Positions 15,232-19,579 of a stretch of DNA of 19,579 nucleotides are shown here, piece by piece. The notes beneath the pieces are model-generated. The model was given only the letters and a program-made list of their open reading frames with translations. It was not told the DNA's origin and did no database searches. Position 1 is the first letter of the stretch. Each line of letters starts with the position of its first letter. This DNA comes from Candidatus Falkowiibacteriota bacterium (GTDB lineage: Bacteria; Patescibacteriota; Patescibacteriia; Patescibacteriales; UBA12465). Where the stretch lies: assembly GCA_903857815.1 (NCBI GenBank), contig CAIOGK010000091.1, positions 1 through 19,579 of the forward strand, read 5' to 3'. A program made the translations under genes and the position numbers.

Positions 15232-18200
15232 TCACTTAATTAGACTATCTTCATAAATCTTTTTTACATCATTAGCCAATAATGTTCCTTCCCAAATTCC
15301 TAAATCATCCAACTCAACACTATATGTTTCATTTTTAATTTCCAAACGATTTGGCTCCTCTCCGTCTTTTATCCAAAAAAATGGAATAGAACGTTTTTCT
15401 TGTCCATCTACATATAGTTTTAGAAGATAACGATAAGAGTCGTAGGTAAGAGTTAAATGGTGCCATTTATCGTCATACGGTATATCAACATCATTGCCTT
15501 CACTAAAAACACCGAAATTATTATTAAAGAAAAATTTACGACTATAGAAATCCGGGACCAACCCCATTTTTTCGCTATTATTATATTTTAAAGAAACAAA
15601 AGAACGTCCTTGAAGATCAGCTAATTGACTACGCCACCAAAAAGATAAAGATAAATCTTTAGAATTCAAGGCAGTCGGGAAATCAACACTTAAATCTTTT
15701 CCCCAACGATTTAAAATACCAGTATTTTCCGCTCCTCGCCACACCCAAGAATTTTCTGGAAGCATTAATTTTAAATTTTGTAACTCATCAATCGCCTGAA
15801 GGCCTCCGCCCTCATTAACTAATTCCTTGCCTTCATTAAAATTCCAAAAATATTTTAATTCAGCTTCCCGTTGATTAATCCTTGCTAACAAGGGGCTAAA
15901 AGGGACCCCGGCTTGTATATTGGTTATAATTTCTGCTGTCGATAAGGTGCGATTCCAAAAAACTAATTCATCAATAGAGGCTGGCCCCGAATCACTGCTA
16001 ATTTCAAAATTAGAAAAATTATCTACCAAGGTTTGGACAAAAAGATGTCGATACTTTTCTACGCCATCTAAATATATTGACCAATAGCCGGCTTCTTTAT
16101 CAACTACTAATGCAAAATAATGCCAAGCATTATCAGGAAAGACATCAGTATTATAATATCGCCACTCCGAATTCGGGAGTCCTTCGATTTGCAACATCCC
16201 TTCATCCAACATAATATTTAACTCTTGCCCCCCATCATTTTTTAACTTAAAAGAAATACGTGATGTAGCATAAGAAAGCTTTGGACTACGATAATAAAAT
16301 CCTAAAGAAAATTGATTTAAATTTACATTTGCAGTTAAAACTTCACTAAACTTAGGATTATTCAAACCAATATCAACTGCGCACCCAAAACGTCCTACGG
16401 AAAAATTATTATTCCCATAACATTCATCAAAATGATAGACATCTGATATTCCTTGTGAATTTAATGGCAACGGAACAACAAACAAATCGGGATTAACAGG
16501 ATTTTCTAAATCATTATTTGATTGCTCATTAGAATCATTATTATTTGGGTCAGTAGTATTATTAGTATCATCGCTATTATTATTTTCTTCCCAAACGATG
16601 TCCGGATCATCAGAAATAATTAAATTAAAATCAGAAATATTGTTACCGGTAGACTTAATTCTATTTAAAATATAATTATCATTAATAACAGCAGCCGGAC
16701 CTAGTCCCTGAAAATATGTTGCTTCACCAAAACCAACAGCATCAACAATATCTTCATCTGAACTAGAACTAATTGCCGCCTTACCTAAATAAATAATATA
16801 GCCCGAATCGGTCCAGCTAAAATCATTTCTAATAGCAATCGCGTCTGCCATGTTTTTATAATAACTATTAGCATCATCGCGCACAATTAAATAATAGCCC
16901 TTGGCCTTGATTATTGTTCCGCCAGGATAATAACCATCGGCCGGGTTTCCGATTCTAATCATCAAACTGGGATCATTGGCAGTTTTCGCTTTCTCTAAAC
17001 GAAAACCAGCTTCTGCTAAATCAAAATCGTAATTAGTTGAATTATAAAGTTCAATAAAATCATTATTTTCCGTACTATAAATTTTGTTTATTAAAGAAGT
17101 TGGTAAATTAAAAGATGAATTAGTAGATGATGGCACTTCATTTGTAGAGGTTGAGGTTTTCTTTTCCGCCGTTTTAACACCGGCATTTATTTTAGAATTA
17201 GCGGCAGCCGACACCGAGGCCGATTTAGTTAAATTAGCGACAGAGGGACTTACGGAAGAAATCAATTTAGGAACCGCGGCTCTTACAGCTAGACTCGCAT
17301 TACTAGCAGTAACCGATTTTGGGATAGAAGTTGTAACCGGCACTACCTTCAAAGCGGGCTGAGTAAGTTTACTAGAATCTGTGGTTGAGACCGTCGCAGT
17401 TGAAGTTATTTTTACTAATTGCTCAGGAACTTTTATAACCTCTTTTTTCAACTCAGCTAAACTACCGGTCCCGTCATCTTTTTCCGTATTATTCACCACT
17501 GCCTGATTAATGTTGATCTTCGGTAAGTTTGAATTATTTTCAACTGCAGTCTCATCTGTTTTTAAATCATCTTCAATTGCCAAATTTTCATCTTCAATCA
17601 CTATTTGAGTTTCCTTTTTACTACCAAAAATTTTATCTTTAAGACTAATAATAGAAGCTGCTACCTGATTAGTAATTACCTTTAACGAAGATATCGGATT
17701 ATTAACGAAACTCCAGCGTAATAATAAGATAACGCCTGGAGTTTTTCCCCTTATTGTTTCATCGGTAAAAAAAGTTTCTAAATCAATATCAATGTTTTCA
17801 TTTTTTAAAGATGGTTGTAAAAATTGAGTATACGGCAAAAAAATATAGCGCTCACCCTGATATTCAAAACCGGCGTTAAATCCAACAATTTCCGGTAAAG
17901 GTAACCTTAAATCCATTCGTCTTTCTATTTTTGAAAATTCCAAAGTCTTAGAAAAACAATCACCATCACTATTAGCTAAACTTTGGTTATCAAAACCGTC
18001 AGGCGTAATATTAACTGCATAATAATCAGGATTATATTCTAAAGCTCCTAAATTATTAGGATTTGAGATACCAGCACTTTCATAAACCTTTTCCGTTAAA
18101 CCAACACAGGTCCATTCATTGTTATCAGGCCCTTTTTGTTTTTTAAAATCAAAATCATAGCCAAGGTTTTTTCCAACTAAACTTTTGGCAATTTTAATTG

Positions 18201-18564
18201 CTTTAGCCCTCTCTAAATTACTAGCTTTAATAGGTAATTTAGCCCCTAACAATTTTTCTTCTAATGCCTCATTAACAAAATATCTAGCTTGAGTTTTCAC
18301 AATTCCGCCAGCCAAAGCTTCAATAATATAGTCCTCGCCATTTTCCTGACCAATATAAATTCCCGCATGACCAGGATAAATATGCCTTAAAATTCCGTTG
18401 GCATCTTCGGCAATCAAATTATCACCACTATAACCGTACATTTTACCGTCGCTTGAGGTTCTATATACTAAAGACCCGGGAGTCAAAGCAAGAGCAAATT
18501 GAGGCCAAAATAAATTTAATCCTAAAAATAACATGGGAAACAAAAAATATATTTTTATTTTCAT
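15232..18564 (-). CDS. Large secreted protein: permuted papain-like domain, lamin-tail domain, two LamG-like domains
   Basis: An exported 1110-residue surface or extracellular protein. Residues 1-27 are a signal peptide ending in ALA. Residues 28-200 resemble a circularly permuted papain/NlpC-like fold of the YiiX group, with H66 in HAGIYIG, E82 and C153 in EWTCVGL in the permuted His-then-Cys order. This suggests an amidase or peptidase on cell-wall or lipid substrates. A Ser/Thr/Asn-rich linker (about 320-487) leads to a lamin-tail-like domain (about 490-650, with FIELYNST), then an Asn/Asp-rich linker and two LamG/concanavalin-like domains (about 708-885 and 902-1098, with AWHYFALV...YLDG and KWHHLTLT...YVDG). 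No C-terminal anchor is visible. It lies 18 bases after the gene for a membrane-anchored helical protein. Domain calls are by eye. Confidence 0.85.
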   Translation of the reverse strand: MKIKIYFLFPMLFLGLNLFWPQFALALTPGSLVYRTSSDGKMYGYSGDNLIAEDANGILRHIYPGHAGIYIGQENGEDYIIEALAGGIVKTQARYFVNEALEEKLLGAKLPIKASNLERAKAIKIAKSLVGKNLGYDFDFKKQKGPDNNEWTCVGLTEKVYESAGISNPNNLGALEYNPDYYAVNITPDGFDNQSLANSDGDCFSKTLEFSKIERRMDLRLPLPEIVGFNAGFEYQGERYIFLPYTQFLQPSLKNENIDIDLETFFTDETIRGKTPGVILLLRWSFVNNPISSLKVITNQVAASIISLKDKIFGSKKETQIVIEDENLAIEDDLKTDETAVENNSNLPKININQAVVNNTEKDDGTGSLAELKKEVIKVPEQLVKITSTATVSTTDSSKLTQPALKVVPVTTSIPKSVTASNASLAVRAAVPKLISSVSPSVANLTKSASVSAAANSKINAGVKTAEKKTSTSTNEVPSSTNSSFNLPTSLINKIYSTENNDFIELYNSTNYDFDLAEAGFRLEKAKTANDPSLMIRIGNPADGYYPGGTIIKAKGYYLIVRDDANSYYKNMADAIAIRNDFSWTDSGYIIYLGKAAISSSSDEDIVDAVGFGEATYFQGLGPAAVINDNYILNRIKSTGNNISDFNLIISDDPDIVWEENNNSDDTNNTTDPNNNDSNEQSNNDLENPVNPDLFVVPLPLNSQGISDVYHFDECYGNNNFSVGRFGCAVDIGLNNPKFSEVLTANVNLNQFSLGFYYRSPKLSYATSRISFKLKNDGGQELNIMLDEGMLQIEGLPNSEWRYYNTDVFPDNAWHYFALVVDKEAGYWSIYLDGVEKYRHLFVQTLVDNFSNFEISSDSGPASIDELVFWNRTLSTAEIITNIQAGVPFSPLLARINQREAELKYFWNFNEGKELVNEGGGLQAIDELQNLKLMLPENSWVWRGAENTGILNRWGKDLSVDFPTALNSKDLSLSFWWRSQLADLQGRSFVSLKYNNSEKMGLVPDFYSRKFFFNNNFGVFSEGNDVDIPYDDKWHHLTLTYDSYRYLLKLYVDGQEKRSIPFFWIKDGEEPNRLEIKNETYSVELDDLGIWEGTLLANDVKKIYEDSLIK

Positions 18565-18582
18565 AATATTAAAATTTATAAG

Positions 18583-19479
18583 TTAATTGTTAAAATAATC
18601 CGCCCACTCAGCATCAGAAGCTTCCGGAATTAAAAATTCATTATAACCAAAACTAATAAGCATATCCGCTGCAAATATTTTAATAATTGGCTCTTGGGTT
18701 GAGGCATAAATTTCTGTTAAAGCAAGCTTGGTTTCTTCGGTAAATACGGGATAATACTCGCCTAAAAATAACAGGATATCAGACCTAAGGCTTAAAGATA
18801 TATCTTCCGATAAAATTAACTCTTTAAGATTAATTATTTCCTCAACTTTAAATACATTAATTTTATTTTCTAGATTACTCAAAGTTCTTAGTGCCTCTTC
18901 TTTTACCAATTTATCTTCAGCACTGTTTAATACCAAAAAATAATAATCAAATAAAGATTTATCTGGAATGCTAGCTAAAAATAAACGAATTATTTCTGCT
19001 TTTATAGCAGGATTGCTATTTTGATTAGTTAAATAATCAAGAATGAACTCCGGCGGATTATTTGAACCATAAGCTAAAACGATTATTTTTAGTAATTCCT
19101 TTTGAAACCCTACATTATTAATATCGCCGTCGTTTTCTAAAAAATATTTTTTTATATCATTTTCTAATTTAGAATCAGTTTTTAAAGAACCACCAAGTTT
19201 TTCTTCTACTAATTTTCGTTTTAATAAACAATCCTCATGGCAAGGTCCGGCTAACATCACATCTTTTCTAAACTGAGCTAATTCTAAACGGTTAGTATTA
19301 ATAGAAAAAAGAGATACAATCAAATAACTAATTATAAAAAAACAAACCAATAAAGTTCCAAATAATATTTTTTTAGTTTTTGGTAATTTATTAAAAAACA
19401 GAAACTTATTCCCTGATTTTAATAATTTACGTTTAAAACTAAAGAATAGTTTTTTTATGAATACCGTAATTCTAATCAT
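18583..19479 (-). CDS. Membrane-anchored helical-repeat (HEAT-like) protein, function unknown
   Basis: The 298-residue protein has a very basic cytosolic start (1-36, many Lys/Arg), one membrane helix (about 37-60) and an exported part that is almost wholly helical. Residues about 125-280 show repeated two-helix units of about 35 residues (AEIIRLFLASIP, KEEALRTLSNL, RSDILLFLGEYYP, IKIFAADMLISFG), suggesting a HEAT/ARM-like solenoid. Two cysteines, C80 and C84 in GPCHEDC, lie just outside the membrane. It is co-directional with, and 18 bases upstream of, the large secreted protein, so it may scaffold, tether or help export it. That partnership is inferred from position only. No close family is recognised. 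Confidence 0.78.
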   Translation of the reverse strand: MIRITVFIKKLFFSFKRKLLKSGNKFLFFNKLPKTKKILFGTLLVCFFIISYLIVSLFSINTNRLELAQFRKDVMLAGPCHEDCLLKRKLVEEKLGGSLKTDSKLENDIKKYFLENDGDINNVGFQKELLKIIVLAYGSNNPPEFILDYLTNQNSNPAIKAEIIRLFLASIPDKSLFDYYFLVLNSAEDKLVKEEALRTLSNLENKINVFKVEEIINLKELILSEDISLSLRSDILLFLGEYYPVFTEETKLALTEIYASTQEPIIKIFAADMLISFGYNEFLIPEASDAEWADYFNN

Positions 19480-19505
19480 AATTTTTAATAATTAAATTAA
19501 TAAAA

Positions 19506-19519
19506 CCGAAAATTATCGG
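19506..19519 (-). other. Hairpin at the predicted 5' end of the mRNA
   Basis: On the minus strand CCGA-taattt-TCGG is followed by TTTTATT and lies at the very start of the predicted transcript of the 18583-19479 gene. It could be a 5' stabilising hairpin or a weak terminator of a unit beyond the window edge. Confidence 0.35.
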
Positions 19520-19526
19520 CTTAAAA

Positions 19527-19535
19527 ACTATAGCA
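19527..19535 (-). promoter_or_regulatory. Possible extended -10 promoter for the surface-protein pair
   Basis: On the minus strand TGCTATAGT combines a TGN extension with TATAGT (19527-19532). No good -35 box is seen at 17 bases. The predicted start is near 19520, about 40 bases before the ATG at 19479. Confidence 0.4.
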
Positions 19536-19579
19536 AAAACTGGCTGATAGAAATCTAAAAAAATCTTTAAAGAAAAATA

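Noticed and set aside
16490..16620. Asn/Asp-rich stretch in the secreted protein as a DNA repeat array or CRISPR
   Set aside because: It is a low-complexity protein linker of aat/gat/act codons without regular units or spacers.
13121..17362. Plus-strand frames at 13121-13309 and 17084-17362
   Set aside because: They are antisense to a clear glycosyltransferase and to the linker of the secreted protein; the second reflects biased Ser/Thr/Ala codons.
1..19579. Alternative genetic code with UGA as an amino acid
   Set aside because: mnmA and the large secreted protein end at TGA at the expected length, and no conserved protein needs read-through.

Overview
The window looks like a stretch of chromosome from a small-genome, AT-rich bacterium. 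The best guess is a member of the Candidate Phyla Radiation (Patescibacteria, Parcubacteria-like). Three things point there: an archaeal-type class I aldolase; a membrane protein of a baseplate-J-like type I associate with that radiation; and short AT-rich leaders with no Shine-Dalgarno motif in front of any gene. Sampled coding lines outside one exception are about 33-38% GC. The standard code fits: two genes, mnmA and the large secreted protein, end in TGA. Taxonomy is an inference, because no ribosomal RNA or ribosomal protein gene is present.

Layout. Positions 1-1060 hold a plus-strand fructose-bisphosphate aldolase, closed by a bidirectional terminator. From 1071 to 8180 the minus strand carries, in transcription order, parA, parB, dnaE and a single-pass membrane protein. 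parA-parB is one unit with its own terminator. dnaE follows with a promoter so close to its ATG that the mRNA should be leaderless. At 8180-8390 a tRNA-Leu(CAA) gene diverges from parA, and the two promoters share their -35 region. An unrecognised two-helix membrane protein (8486-9496, plus) follows. It has higher GC in its first half and ends at a terminator shared with the converging unit.

From 19479 down to 9564 everything is on the minus strand. A membrane-anchored helical-repeat protein is followed by a 1110-residue secreted protein (permuted papain-like domain, lamin-tail domain, two LamG-like domains). Next comes the RNase P RNA gene with a well-defined promoter, and directly after it a polyprenyl-phosphate sugar-1-phosphate transferase, two GT4 glycosyltransferases, mnmA and a small coiled-coil protein. 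No terminator is visible between rnpB and the transferase gene, so surface-glycan synthesis and tRNA maturation genes may share transcripts.

Functionally the window mixes core information processing (replicative polymerase, chromosome partition, RNase P, tRNA thiolation) with cell-surface construction (glycan initiation and extension, a large secreted multidomain protein). The most interesting points are the RNase P RNA that seems to lack the GGU motif next to a tRNA gene without encoded CCA, the secreted peptidase-fold/LamG protein with its membrane partner, the compact parA/tRNA control region, and the leaderless or SD-free gene starts. I found no mobile element, CRISPR array or defence system.
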